Below are positions 16,863 through 25,777 of a stretch of 64,000 bases of DNA, in pieces (within the stretch, counting starts at the first letter, position 1; each line of letters opens with the position of its first letter). The notes under the pieces were generated by a model. That model was not told where the DNA came from. It saw only the letters and a list, made by a program, of their open reading frames with translations, and searched no databases. This DNA is from DTFZ01 sp050260375 (GTDB lineage: Bacteria > Bacillota > Clostridia > Christensenellales > SZUA-584). The translations under genes and the position numbers were made by a program. The stretch lies in the NCBI GenBank assembly GCA_050260375.1, contig JBLNCA010000015.1:1-64000 (forward strand), read 5' to 3'.

Positions 16863-16984
16863 AGTTCCGTCCTTCTCCTCCTTTTGTATACATAAGATTC
16901 AACCATTATGTTTCCTGGCCGTATTTTCAATTACAACTTGCCAATCGGCTAATAATACTTCCAAGCCTGTGTCTTCCATTCCAT

Positions 16985-18112
16985 TTACATGTTCACTGCC
17001 AGCCATTCTTTAAGCTTTTCGCCCAGCTCTTTCCCCATTCTTTTATGTGTTAACACAGATGGATGATCCTGAGCCCCATATCCTTCTAAATCAGGGAATA
17101 TGCCGCCGAATTTATGACAGAAGATCCTCATATCTCCCGTTTCCTGCTTATATTCTTTTACTGCGTTTAAAATATTGTCGTACAGATAATAGTCCATCGG
17201 ACCAAGCGAACAGCAAATGATCGGTCTTTGGCCGTTGAGGTTTCTTACCTTATATAAAAATTCTTTGTACCTGGCCTCAAAATTTCGCTCTTCAACCTCT
17301 TTGTTTTTTGACGCCTTAATCAGAAAAGAATCGTTTGTTCCAAGATTAATGATAATCGCGTCAGGTAAAAATCCTGAGAAGTCCCATTTTGTAAAGCTGT
17401 TCTTGAACCCCCGCTTTTCTTCGTGCAACCTGTCCGTGTACTCGTAGTAATCTTCCATTGCAAACGATCTTGATTCGATTTCGGGCAAATCAGGAAACAC
17501 AAGCTTAAATTGCGGATCAGACGGCTTGCAGAGCGGTATTCCTGAAATACAAATGCTGTTATATTCCGCGCCGATTTCCCTTGCTGCAATCGCGCTGAAG
17601 GCCAACAGTCCATTCTCTTCTTCTGTTTTAAACATATCGTCCCTGCGATTTGCCTCATTTCCAAAGCCGCAGGTTATGGAGTCTCCGATAAACTCCAAAC
17701 GGTATCTGCTTTTTACGGGCTCCGGAGAAAGGAAGCTCCCGTCTGATTCAAACCCTAGAATGCCCACTTTCCCCTTATCGTTTTCCGACCTTTTGACTAC
17801 CCTTATCTTATGTCTTTCGGATACTTCGCTTGAAAACAGTGTGACCCGATGCTCATGCCTGTCCACTGCAATCTCCTTTACAGGAGTTTCATTATCGTCA
17901 ACAAAGACAGAAATCCATGGCCAAAGCGTTCCTTCCGGAGGGAAAACCGTTTCTATAGCACTAAGATAAGCATTAAGCCTCTTTCCCTCAAATACGACTT
18001 CAAAGCCTGAGCCGGACCAGTTAAAGAATACGCCGCCGGTCTTGTTATCAATAATAGTCCTTCCGAAAAACAAGATACTATCGTTTGATGTTATGTCCGA
18101 TATTTTTTGCAT
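16985..18112 (-). CDS. SGNH-type carbohydrate esterase, CE2-like
   Basis: A 375-residue enzyme with no signal peptide. Residues 1-120 form a beta-sandwich typical of CE2 esterases (FFNWSGSGFEVVFEGKRLNA). The SGNH hydrolase domain follows: block I EFIGDSITCGFGNE with the nucleophile Ser, block III INLGTNDSFL with the conserved Asn, and the catalytic His in GAQDHPSVLTHKRMG near the C-terminus. CE2 enzymes remove O-acetyl groups from sugars. The gene lies between the permeases and the ATPase, immediately next to the permease stop, so deacetylation of an imported glycoside inside the cell is the natural inference. Substrate not determined. Confidence 0.85.
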   Translation of the reverse strand: MQKISDITSNDSILFFGRTIIDNKTGGVFFNWSGSGFEVVFEGKRLNAYLSAIETVFPPEGTLWPWISVFVDDNETPVKEIAVDRHEHRVTLFSSEVSERHKIRVVKRSENDKGKVGILGFESDGSFLSPEPVKSRYRLEFIGDSITCGFGNEANRRDDMFKTEEENGLLAFSAIAAREIGAEYNSICISGIPLCKPSDPQFKLVFPDLPEIESRSFAMEDYYEYTDRLHEEKRGFKNSFTKWDFSGFLPDAIIINLGTNDSFLIKASKNKEVEERNFEARYKEFLYKVRNLNGQRPIICCSLGPMDYYLYDNILNAVKEYKQETGDMRIFCHKFGGIFPDLEGYGAQDHPSVLTHKRMGKELGEKLKEWLAVNM

Positions 18113-18937
18113 TTATTTTATTGCCCCCTGTACGACCCCTTTAATGATTTGTTTCTGGCAGAATAGATACGCTATAAGCACCGGCAGTATTGTAAGCACG
18201 ATACCGGCCATAAGAGGCGCGAAATCAACGCTGTAAGAGCTGAAGAAGTTATAAGTTGATAGCGGCAAAGTGCGCTCCTGCGGGGAAAGCAGCACAAGAC
18301 TCGGCAATAGGTAATCGTTCCATATCCATAATACATCAAGTATCAGTACCGTGATAATGACAGGCCTTAACAGCGGAAATACTATTCTAAAAAAAGACTG
18401 CATCTTGTTGCATCCGTCTATAAGGGCCGCCTCTTCCATCTCCAGCGGTATGTTTTTAATGAACCCATGAAAGATAAATATAGCAAAAGCCTGCCCAAAG
18501 CCCATATACATAAAAATCAGCACCCACTTGCTGTTCATCAAATCCAGTTTTCCGTAAATGCTCACTAGAGGTATCATTATAGCCTGGAAGGGTACGATCA
18601 TCGAAGCGACTAGCACGGCGAATATTATCTTATTTATTCTCCATTTGTGCCTTACAAGAAAGTAAGCTGCCATTGAGGATGTAAGCAGTATAAGAACAAC
18701 GCTTATCGAGGTAATGATGGCGCTGTTTCCGATAGCATTGAGAAAGTTCATCTTTTCAAACGCCTCAGTATAATTGACAAAGTCTATTTTATCCGGCAGC
18801 GAGAACGGGCTTGATACAAACTGCTGCGTAGTCTTGAAGGAGTTTATCACCATCAGGTAGAACGGCACGAGAAATATGGCCAGCAAAACACAGATCAAAA
18901 TATATTTTGCCCACTTATTTGATATTTTTTTCTTCAT
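18113..18937 (-). CDS. Carbohydrate ABC transporter permease (MalG-like)
   Basis: A 274-residue protein with six membrane helices. The EAA loop that docks the ATPase is EEAALIDGCNKMQSFFRIVF, followed by PLLRPVI. The start ATG overlaps the stop of the upstream permease by four bases, and the SGNH gene starts directly after its stop, so the genes are translationally coupled. Together with the 18934 permease it forms the channel of the CUT1 importer. Confidence 0.94.
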   Translation of the reverse strand: MKKKISNKWAKYILICVLLAIFLVPFYLMVINSFKTTQQFVSSPFSLPDKIDFVNYTEAFEKMNFLNAIGNSAIITSISVVLILLTSSMAAYFLVRHKWRINKIIFAVLVASMIVPFQAIMIPLVSIYGKLDLMNSKWVLIFMYMGFGQAFAIFIFHGFIKNIPLEMEEAALIDGCNKMQSFFRIVFPLLRPVIITVLILDVLWIWNDYLLPSLVLLSPQERTLPLSTYNFFSSYSVDFAPLMAGIVLTILPVLIAYLFCQKQIIKGVVQGAIK

Positions 18938-19818
18938 GCTTCCACCTCATATCTCTTTGTGAGAAGGACTTGCGATACGGCCGCAATTGCGACTGCAATA
19001 AACAGCACTATCGCTTCCGCCTGCCCCACGCCATACTCGTTTGCCTGAAACGCTTTTTGATAAATATGCATCGCCGCAAGCCGTGTCGAGCCGTATGGCT
19101 GGCCGTTCGTAAGGGCAAGGTTTAAGTCGTAAGACATGAAACCCCTCGATATAGAGATAAAAAAGCATATTATAAAAGAGGGGACCATCATAGGAATCGT
19201 CACTTTAAACAGTTTCTTAAGGCCAGTGGCTCCGTCAATATCGGAAGCCTCCTGTATATCTTTAGGTATGCTTACAAAGCCGGCGACATAAATCATCATA
19301 AGGTATCCGGCATACTGCCAGACTGTAACAATGATCATAGCCCAGATCGCCCTTTCCGGGTTTGTCAGAAATGATGTCATCAGTGGCTCGTATTCAAGGC
19401 TCTTGCCAATGAGTGTGATAACGTTGGCAAATATAAATTTCCATATATACCCGAGCACGATGCCGCCTATCAGGTTAGGCGTAAAAAAACCGGCCCGAAA
19501 AAAGTTTTGAGCCTTGACATTGCTGGTGAGAAGATAAGCAAGCGTAAACGCCAGCACGTTGCAGAAAATCGTCGAATAAAAAACATACCCCAGCGTCTTT
19601 ACGAACTGGCCAAGATACTCCTTATCCGAAAAAATAGCCGCAAAATTATCAAAGCCCACGTAATCCTGAGCTCCCGTTATCGGGCTGTAGTTCGTAAAGG
19701 TCAAATAAATGCCGTATATGAGCGGAATCAGCAGAACACAGATAAAAGCAATAAGGGAAGGCCCCATAAACGCTGCAAAAGTTCCGGCATTGATAAGTGC
19801 TTTTTTCCCTCTTTTCAT
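18934..19818 (-). CDS. Carbohydrate ABC transporter permease (MalF-like)
   Basis: A 294-residue protein with six membrane helices and the EAA motif QEASDIDGATGLKKLFKVTI, then PMMVPS. The N-terminus MKRGKKALINAGTFAAFMGP is typical of the family. It is the second gene of the operon, 92 bases after the binding protein, and pairs with the 18113 permease. Confidence 0.94.
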   Translation of the reverse strand: MKRGKKALINAGTFAAFMGPSLIAFICVLLIPLIYGIYLTFTNYSPITGAQDYVGFDNFAAIFSDKEYLGQFVKTLGYVFYSTIFCNVLAFTLAYLLTSNVKAQNFFRAGFFTPNLIGGIVLGYIWKFIFANVITLIGKSLEYEPLMTSFLTNPERAIWAMIIVTVWQYAGYLMMIYVAGFVSIPKDIQEASDIDGATGLKKLFKVTIPMMVPSFIICFFISISRGFMSYDLNLALTNGQPYGSTRLAAMHIYQKAFQANEYGVGQAEAIVLFIAVAIAAVSQVLLTKRYEVEA

Positions 19819-19910
19819 TATTCCCCCCTGTTTATTGGGCGGATAGCGGCATTCTTAGTTACACCGATATCCGCCCAGATCCAATACCCCTATTGTTTTA
19901 TTACCATATT

Positions 19911-21287
19911 TTACTTAACCGACTTCCAATACTCGTTGATTCCCTGAGCCAACTGCTGTCTGTCAATGGCTCCCGCAAGGTACTGAAGCATAAGGTTGCC
20001 CGTCTGCGTCCAAGCGTCTCCCGTTATGTACGAGAAGCACCCTAAGTTGATTGTCTTGCCTGCAGCTGCGTATTCGGCTATCGATGTGGTCATTGAGTTA
20101 TATGTAGCGTCTTTTCTGACATTCTTATACGGTATGCAGAAACCTGCGTCGAGGAAGAACTGCTGGCCTTCCGGATCGGTAAGCATCCATTCCAAGGCGT
20201 CAAGCGCCGCCTTCTGCTGTTCCGGCGTATTCTGTGATTTGTCTATGACCTGGAATTTAGGCAATACCATAACGACCTGAGTGTTGCCATAATCGGCCGG
20301 ATCATTGCTCCACGGCACCGGGATAAAGCCATAGTCCTGCTCAACATTTTCAAGCGTAGTCATAACCGTCCACAGCCAGTCGCCCATGAAATACGTTGCG
20401 CATTTCCCTTGGCCAAACGCCAGAGCGTCCGCGTTGTAGTCTCCTACCAACGGATCGGCCTTGTTATAGTTATGTTCCTTTAACAGATCAAAGGTATCCA
20501 TATATCCCTGGAATATGGGGTCGTCCTCGATTTTCTTGGTTCCGGCTTTCAGCGCGTCAATGAATCCTGTGCCGTCAGAAGTCGCCGGCCCCTGGCACGC
20601 ATAGGTGAGCGTGAGGTAATGGCCTCCTACCGACCAGTTTTCACCATGTATCATGGTCGCGGGCATACCGGTAGCTTCAATCTTCTCAAAGAAAGCCTTT
20701 AAAGCATCACGCGTATTGATCGTCGACGGATCGAACGTCCCGCCGTATATTTCGCCCACTATTCTCTTGTTATACAGCAATCCAAACCCTTGGACGCTCC
20801 AGGGTATGCCATAGATCTTTCCGTCAAATATGCCGCCGTCGATTGCGCCGTCATTCAACAGCTCCAGCCATGGCGCACTCTCCATCGTTAAATCTAAAAG
20901 TTTTTCCTGATATTCTATAACATTAGCAGGGTCAATGTTCATGAACGTCGGTGCATTTCCTGATGCGTAAAGAGACTGCAGCTTTTCCTGCTGGCCTTCT
21001 CCGATGCCCGTGGGTATCAATTCAATCGTTACATTCGGATGAAGTTCGTGGTATCTTGCGAACATTTCTTCGAACATCTTGTTTACTTCAGCGGATGTGT
21101 TGAAGTAGGTGATCTTTACAGGCGCCGCTTCCGTAGGTGCTACGCTTGCCGGCGCCTCATTGCTTGTATCCGGAGCAGTGCTTGGTGCGGTTGGTTCTGC
21201 AACTGCCCCCTGGCCGGCACAGGCGCCCAGTGCCATAGCGACCATAACAAACACAAGAGTCAATGCCACTAGTCTTCCACGTTTCAT
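19911..21287 (-). CDS. Extracellular sugar-binding lipoprotein of the ABC importer
   Basis: A 458-residue family 1 solute-binding protein. MKRGRLVALTLVFVMVAMAL then GAC gives a lipoprotein signal, followed by a Pro/Thr/Ala-rich linker of about 25 residues. The mature domain shows the usual plan: VKITYFNTSAEVNKMFEEMF, then LHPNVTIELIPTG, YGIPWSVQGFGLLYNKRI, and MGDWLWTV. It binds the sugar outside the membrane and passes it to the permeases. AGGAGGG precedes ATG 21287. Promoter and operator lie at 21348-21389. The ligand cannot be deduced, but linkage to a GH13 phosphorylase suggests an alpha-glucoside. Confidence 0.93.
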   Translation of the reverse strand: MKRGRLVALTLVFVMVAMALGACAGQGAVAEPTAPSTAPDTSNEAPASVAPTEAAPVKITYFNTSAEVNKMFEEMFARYHELHPNVTIELIPTGIGEGQQEKLQSLYASGNAPTFMNIDPANVIEYQEKLLDLTMESAPWLELLNDGAIDGGIFDGKIYGIPWSVQGFGLLYNKRIVGEIYGGTFDPSTINTRDALKAFFEKIEATGMPATMIHGENWSVGGHYLTLTYACQGPATSDGTGFIDALKAGTKKIEDDPIFQGYMDTFDLLKEHNYNKADPLVGDYNADALAFGQGKCATYFMGDWLWTVMTTLENVEQDYGFIPVPWSNDPADYGNTQVVMVLPKFQVIDKSQNTPEQQKAALDALEWMLTDPEGQQFFLDAGFCIPYKNVRKDATYNSMTTSIAEYAAAGKTINLGCFSYITGDAWTQTGNLMLQYLAGAIDRQQLAQGINEYWKSVK

Positions 21288-21347
21288 AGTTACCCTCCTG
21301 ATAAGAATAATTTGTTCCGCACATATGCATCCATGCGAACACTTCTG

Positions 21348-21389
21348 ATAATACTAGATACATACAGTAATGTCAACCCATTGACATTA
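21348..21389 (-). promoter_or_regulatory. Promoter and LacI-type operator of the importer operon
   Basis: Arms TAATGTCAA and TTGACATTA separated by CCCA form a palindrome at 21368-21389. On the minus strand the sequence gives -35 TTGACA (21371-21376), a 17-base spacer and -10 TATTAT (21348-21353), so repressor binding would cover the -35 box. One of four related sites around the LacI-controlled genes. Confidence 0.85.
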
Positions 21390-21522
21390 CGCACACGGCA
21401 CCAAGTCAACTATGTGTACTATTATATTGCATTAATGTTTATTATTATCGCTAAAATTCGCTTTTATTTGCCATCGCCGACTAATATTAACTTCAATTAT
21501 TGCATATTTTTTCTGTGTTTCG

Positions 21523-21562
21523 TGTCATGCGTTTGACATTTATTTTGTTGTTTTGATAAAAT
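21523..21562 (+). promoter_or_regulatory. Operator with a promoter pointing antisense into lacI
   Basis: TGTCATGCGTTTGACA (21523-21538) matches the other three operators. On the plus strand its right half is a -35 TTGACA (21533-21538), followed by an 18-base spacer and TAAAAT (21557-21562). This would start transcription about 20 bases before the 3' end of the LacI gene and run antisense through it. The operator may alternatively be an auxiliary site for DNA looping with 21371. The surrounding 21390-21585 is AT-rich and has no gene. Confidence 0.55.
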
Positions 21563-21585
21563 ACTGCATATGTTAAGGTTGTCTG

Positions 21586-22560
21586 TCAGGCGCTCTCCCG
21601 TTGGATAAGCTGAACAGGGAAGACTGTATTAACGGGTATGCTCTTTTCTTTATAGTTTATGATGCTCTCTACCGCGAAACGGCAGTTATCATCAACGGGC
21701 TGCCTTATAGTTGTAAGGGCGGGAGTACAAAATCTGGCTAACTCAATGTCATCATAGCCGATCACCTTCATCTGTCCGGGGACATCAATACCGTTTTTAG
21801 CGCAGTATTGGAGCACGTGGGCTGCGATGATGTCATTCGATGTAAAGATGCAATCAACATTCGGGTACTGTTTGAAAAACTCAATGATGCTGTTCTCATA
21901 TTTCATGGATATAAAGCATTCTTTGGGCGCCAGATATAAGACCGGCTCAATCCCGTGTTTTTTAAATGTGTCGGCAAAGCCGTCGTATCGCAAATTCGCG
22001 TATATTCCGTTTACTGGCGTATCCATGAAATAGGCGGGTCTTTTGCATCCTTTTTCGATCAGATGGTTTGCCGCAAGAATCCCGCCGTTATAGTTATCCG
22101 AGCAGACGGAGGGTATTTCAGGTGAAAGTGTTCGGTCAAAAGTAATAATAGGAGCGTTAAAATTGAGATATTTGCTTAAATTCTGTGTATGGCTCGCGAG
22201 TATCACTCCGGTTACTTTATGTGCTTTGAGCATATTGAAGTATTCAATTTCTTTCTCGGATTCATGGTTTGACACACAGAGAAGGAGCTTATACCCATAT
22301 GAAGAACAATAACGCTCAACGCTGTTTATTACTTTGGCAAAGAAGTAATTGCCGGCGGATGCGACGATCAGGCCAATCATCTGACTGTTTTTCTTTGAAA
22401 GAGATCTGGCCAGCTCGTTCGGCTGATAATCCAGTTCCGCCATCGCCTGATTTATTTTATCGCGTGTCTTCTGGCTTACCTGAACGCGGTTGTTCAGCAT
22501 CCTCGATATCGTAGTTACAGTAACGCCTGCGCGCTCGGCTACATCTTTGATTGTCGCCAT
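21586..22560 (-). CDS. LacI-family transcriptional regulator
   Basis: A 324-residue repressor. The DNA-binding domain is complete: ATIKDVAERAGVTVTTISRM, then LNNRVQVSQKTRDKINQAMAEL and the hinge QPNELARSLS. The rest is a periplasmic-binding-protein-like sensor domain (MIGLIVASAGNYFFAKVINS, VIGYDDIELARFCTPALTTI). It is flanked by its own promoter with an operator, by the importer operon and by the hydrolase gene, and the same palindrome lies before the phosphorylase-kinase operon, so it is the local regulator. The inducer is probably the imported sugar or its phosphorolysis product. AAAGGAG lies before ATG 22560. Confidence 0.95.
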   Translation of the reverse strand: MATIKDVAERAGVTVTTISRMLNNRVQVSQKTRDKINQAMAELDYQPNELARSLSKKNSQMIGLIVASAGNYFFAKVINSVERYCSSYGYKLLLCVSNHESEKEIEYFNMLKAHKVTGVILASHTQNLSKYLNFNAPIITFDRTLSPEIPSVCSDNYNGGILAANHLIEKGCKRPAYFMDTPVNGIYANLRYDGFADTFKKHGIEPVLYLAPKECFISMKYENSIIEFFKQYPNVDCIFTSNDIIAAHVLQYCAKNGIDVPGQMKVIGYDDIELARFCTPALTTIRQPVDDNCRFAVESIINYKEKSIPVNTVFPVQLIQRESA

Positions 22561-22605
22561 TTATGCGGTTCTCCTTTAAAGTGTCTCGGTTCAGATACAT
22601 AAATC

Positions 22606-22668
22606 AATATAACACCGCCGGAGTGTGATGTCAACCGAGTGACAATTGCTAAAGGCGCTATGGATAAT
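22606..22668. promoter_or_regulatory. Divergent promoters sharing one LacI-type operator
   Basis: Operator TGTCAACCGAGTGACA spans 22629-22644. Leftwards (lacI): -35 TTGACA (22629-22634), 17-base spacer, -10 TATATT (22606-22611). Rightwards (hydrolase gene): -35 GTGACA (22639-22644), 18-base spacer, GATAAT (22663-22668). One bound repressor would cover both -35 boxes, giving autoregulation of lacI and control of the hydrolase. Confidence 0.8.
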
Positions 22669-22702
22669 TAACCAAATATAAGGTCATAAGCAAGGAGATC
22701 AT

Positions 22703-24217
22703 ATGAAAAGAACGGAATTTAAACGCGTTACTCCTGAATCAGTCGGTATTTCAAGCGCTTCAATTCAAAGGCTATTGGACAGCCTCGAGAGTGGTTTTAC
22801 CGAAATGCACGGAATACAGATAATGCGCCACGGCAGTATCTGCGCTGAAGGGTGGTGGTATCCCTATGCTCCCGGCATACGCCATAACCTGATGTCTGTG
22901 ACGAAAACATACGCCGCGACCGCCGTTGGAATAGCATTTACGGAAGGATTGCTGGATCTGTCAGATCGGATCATCGATATTTTTCCAGAGCATTCTCCGC
23001 CGCGGCCTGACGAACTACTTAAAAAGCTCACTGTACGCGACGTGCTCTGCATGGGCTGCGGCATGGAAAGCACGCCTTGTCCAACGGTCAACTGGATAAG
23101 GGACTTTATCGCCACCCCTATAATACACGTCCCGGGGACCCGGTTTTTTTACAACAGCCTCGGCTCTACGCTGCTTGGGGCTATCATAAAAAAGCTTACA
23201 GGTATGGGCCTTTCTGAATACCTTAAGTCAAGGTTGTTTGACAAGATAGGCATAGACTCCGACAACCTCCGGTGGGTAAAAATGCCGGACGGTTTAGACG
23301 CCGGCGGAGCCGGGCTATACGCCACTACGGAGGATAACTTAAGACTGATGAAATTATACTTAGATGGCGGCGTATTCGAAGGGGAAAGGATACTGTCAGA
23401 AATATATGTCAATCAGGCTGTTACAAAGCAGATCGATACTTCAACGCAGGCCGTAAGCTATCCTTTTGCAAAAGACAGCTTTTGCGGCTACGGTTTTCAG
23501 ATTTGGATGTGCCGGCCCGAAGGCGTTTATCGTGCGGACGGCGCAATGGGCCAGTTCGCAATAGTTGCCCCAAAGCAGGATATGATTATATCAATTACGG
23601 AAACCGCCAAAGGAATAGACGGACCGCAAAAAACATTAAACGCAATTTGGATGTTCCTTGACGAAGTCGCTGATGATATGCTTCCCGAAGATTTTGCAGC
23701 ATCTTCTATGCTGCAAAAACGGATGGCCTCTCTGGCACTTCCCCGTCCTTCGTACAGGCCATTTAGCCCCAAAACCTCAAAAGTCAGCGGAAAAAGCTTT
23801 GAAATAACCGATGGCATACTCCGCTTTGAAGACCAAACGCTTTCCGTCTTCTGCGGCTCAAAGCTTTCAAAAGGAATATCACGGTTCCGTTTCAACTTCT
23901 CTTCAAACAGCTGTGCTCTTGAATTCACGCAGGACGGAACCGAGTATTGCGTCAATATCGCAACGGACGGCTCGAGGGCGTTAAACGAGCTCAAGGTGCG
24001 GGGTAATACGGCGATACTCGCTTACTTTTGTGGCGCATGGTCCAGTGACGATACTTTTACGGTATCGGTTCGATGGATAGAAACTTCTTTCGAAAAAGAA
24101 ATAAGCTTTCATTTCAACGGCACCGAATGCGTTATTACCACAAGAGATCCTTTGATGAGCTACGGGCCTTTGGGTGAATTGAATTGTCTCCCCGTAAAAG
24201 CGGCATTGTATAAATAA
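22703..24217 (+). CDS. Serine hydrolase of the beta-lactamase/esterase superfamily
   Basis: A 504-residue cytoplasmic protein (no signal peptide). The class C beta-lactamase fold occupies about residues 15-325: nucleophile motif S-x-x-K in SVTKTYAATAVG, a Y-N motif in RFFYNSLGSTLLGAIIKKLTG, and YRADGAMGQF near the expected third motif. The C-terminal 150 residues are beta-rich (DGILRFEDQTLSVFCGSKL), as in several serine-hydrolase families with a lipocalin-like domain. Such enzymes are usually esterases or transacylases rather than beta-lactamases. It is divergent from lacI and shares its operator, so it belongs to the sugar regulon and may remove acyl groups from the substrate. Start ATG 22703 follows AAGGAGAT. 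Confidence 0.82.
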   Translation: MKRTEFKRVTPESVGISSASIQRLLDSLESGFTEMHGIQIMRHGSICAEGWWYPYAPGIRHNLMSVTKTYAATAVGIAFTEGLLDLSDRIIDIFPEHSPPRPDELLKKLTVRDVLCMGCGMESTPCPTVNWIRDFIATPIIHVPGTRFFYNSLGSTLLGAIIKKLTGMGLSEYLKSRLFDKIGIDSDNLRWVKMPDGLDAGGAGLYATTEDNLRLMKLYLDGGVFEGERILSEIYVNQAVTKQIDTSTQAVSYPFAKDSFCGYGFQIWMCRPEGVYRADGAMGQFAIVAPKQDMIISITETAKGIDGPQKTLNAIWMFLDEVADDMLPEDFAASSMLQKRMASLALPRPSYRPFSPKTSKVSGKSFEITDGILRFEDQTLSVFCGSKLSKGISRFRFNFSSNSCALEFTQDGTEYCVNIATDGSRALNELKVRGNTAILAYFCGAWSSDDTFTVSVRWIETSFEKEISFHFNGTECVITTRDPLMSYGPLGELNCLPVKAALYK

Positions 24218-24272
24218 CAGGACGGCCCAAGAGGAAAGGGCTGTCCTGTACCTTACTCAATGCGCAGTAGTA

Positions 24273-25736
24273 TCAAATAAATAATTTATTAATACCGCCG
24301 TTATCGCTGTATTCTATATAAGCTTCCCGCTTTTCAAGGTCTACCACAAGCCTGCTAAAGTGCCCTTGATCATTCCAGCTAAGCACGAGCCCGCCGCCTG
24401 AGGATTTTTCGACCGCGAACGACCCGCTAAAGCTTGGGTGGTCATTCCTGAACCTGATAAGCCTGATAAGCCTTTGGACCACTTTCCTTTCAAGCTCGCA
24501 TCTGATTTCTTCCACCGAATAATTATAACGGTTGATTTCCCGGCCGTCGCCTGTTTCGTCGGCGCGCTCGTATTTGTTGGTGCCCGCCAGCAGGCCTACG
24601 TAGTATACCTGAGGTATTCCCGGCGCAAAGAACTGTATCGCTCTCGCGATTATATAATCGTCATCATTTTCGCCCAGCATTGAATATATGGTCCCGCGGA
24701 TCTGATGTACATCAAAGCCTCCCTCAAGCTTGTGTGCGTCCGAATAGACTTTGCTTAAGTTGGACCCTCTTTCAACGCATATGTCTACTATTCTTCTAGC
24801 GCTCTTTACATCGACAAGGTCGTTCATATCGGGTATTACGGGCAGCCCGTCATGGCAATCAAGCGTTGTAAACTGTTTTTTGGGCCTTTCCTTTAAATAT
24901 TCCCCCAGGCTGTCAAACCTCTTTTGCAAAAGCGCCTCCAAAATTCTGTATGGCAGAATGAAATCGTAAATCCAATAACCCCTTGCCGCAAGCTTGTATT
25001 GTATGGAATGATGCGCGTGCACCTCCGGCAGCAAAACCAAATCATACTGCCTTGCGACGTCCGATATCCAATTAAGGAATTCATATATCTCCGGCTCGAC
25101 AAAAAAACAGGAAGTGCCGCGCTTTTTAATCACATACCCTATAGCGTCGAGACGCACGATCTTGACGCCGTTAAAGCTGAAGTTGCGCAATATATTGCGG
25201 AAGAATTCTTTGGCGGTTTCAGAATGTATGTCTACGTCGATCTGTTCGGAGGGGTCGGTCTTGCCAAATGTCGTCCACAGCTTTATCGTTTGCCCGCCCT
25301 TTACCGTATACTCGGAGTACGGCAGTTCACGGCGTAAAAATATTTTGTCTATGTCCTCCTTCACGGGCATACCGCCGTCCCATATCTTATCCAGCGTTAT
25401 AAAAAGGTCTTTATATCTTGAATCATCCCCGTTATTAAGAAAATCACGAAAATACTCGGACTGCCTTGAGATATGATTTACCATCAGATCGATAACGACG
25501 TCATGATTACGACTGATATTATTAATATCTTCCCACGTGCCGAAAGTCTTTTCTATCTCGAAGTAGTCTATTGGCGCAAACCCCCGGTCGCCGGAAGAAG
25601 GGAACGGCGGCAGTATATGAACTCCTCCATCAAAGAGGCCTTTTAGCATTCCGTCAAGCACGGAGCGTAACTCTTTAAGGTCTCTTCCCAAAGAATTCGG
25701 ATATGTAATGAGTTGCACTTTATTTTTAACAGACAT
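24273..25736 (-). CDS. GH13 glucoside phosphorylase (sucrose phosphorylase family)
   Basis: A 487-residue (beta/alpha)8 enzyme of GH13 subfamily 18. Expected catalytic residues are all visible: nucleophile Asp197 in VRLDAIGY, acid/base Glu238 in LLPEVH, transition-state Asp296 in LDCHDG. Further matches to sucrose phosphorylase are IDYFEIEKTFGTW, KKRGTSCFF, FFAPGIPQVYYVGLLAG and the Arg/Asn/Tyr cluster GREINRYNY. In the acceptor loop, DVHQI stands where sucrose phosphorylases have DLYQV, so the acceptor may not be fructose; the family also holds sucrose-6F-phosphate and glucosylglycerate phosphorylases. It splits an alpha-glucoside with phosphate to glucose 1-phosphate. The gene is second in an operon with a P-loop kinase. 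Class is firm, substrate is open. Confidence 0.88.
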   Translation of the reverse strand: MSVKNKVQLITYPNSLGRDLKELRSVLDGMLKGLFDGGVHILPPFPSSGDRGFAPIDYFEIEKTFGTWEDINNISRNHDVVIDLMVNHISRQSEYFRDFLNNGDDSRYKDLFITLDKIWDGGMPVKEDIDKIFLRRELPYSEYTVKGGQTIKLWTTFGKTDPSEQIDVDIHSETAKEFFRNILRNFSFNGVKIVRLDAIGYVIKKRGTSCFFVEPEIYEFLNWISDVARQYDLVLLPEVHAHHSIQYKLAARGYWIYDFILPYRILEALLQKRFDSLGEYLKERPKKQFTTLDCHDGLPVIPDMNDLVDVKSARRIVDICVERGSNLSKVYSDAHKLEGGFDVHQIRGTIYSMLGENDDDYIIARAIQFFAPGIPQVYYVGLLAGTNKYERADETGDGREINRYNYSVEEIRCELERKVVQRLIRLIRFRNDHPSFSGSFAVEKSSGGGLVLSWNDQGHFSRLVVDLEKREAYIEYSDNGGINKLFI

Positions 25737-25777
25737 ACCCCTTCTCCTTGATGTATTCGATACTTCTTTCTTTATCG

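Noticed and set aside
22703..24217. Beta-lactamase resistance gene
   Set aside because: The S-x-x-K fold is shared with many esterases; no signal peptide, extra C-terminal domain and sugar-regulon context argue against antibiotic resistance.
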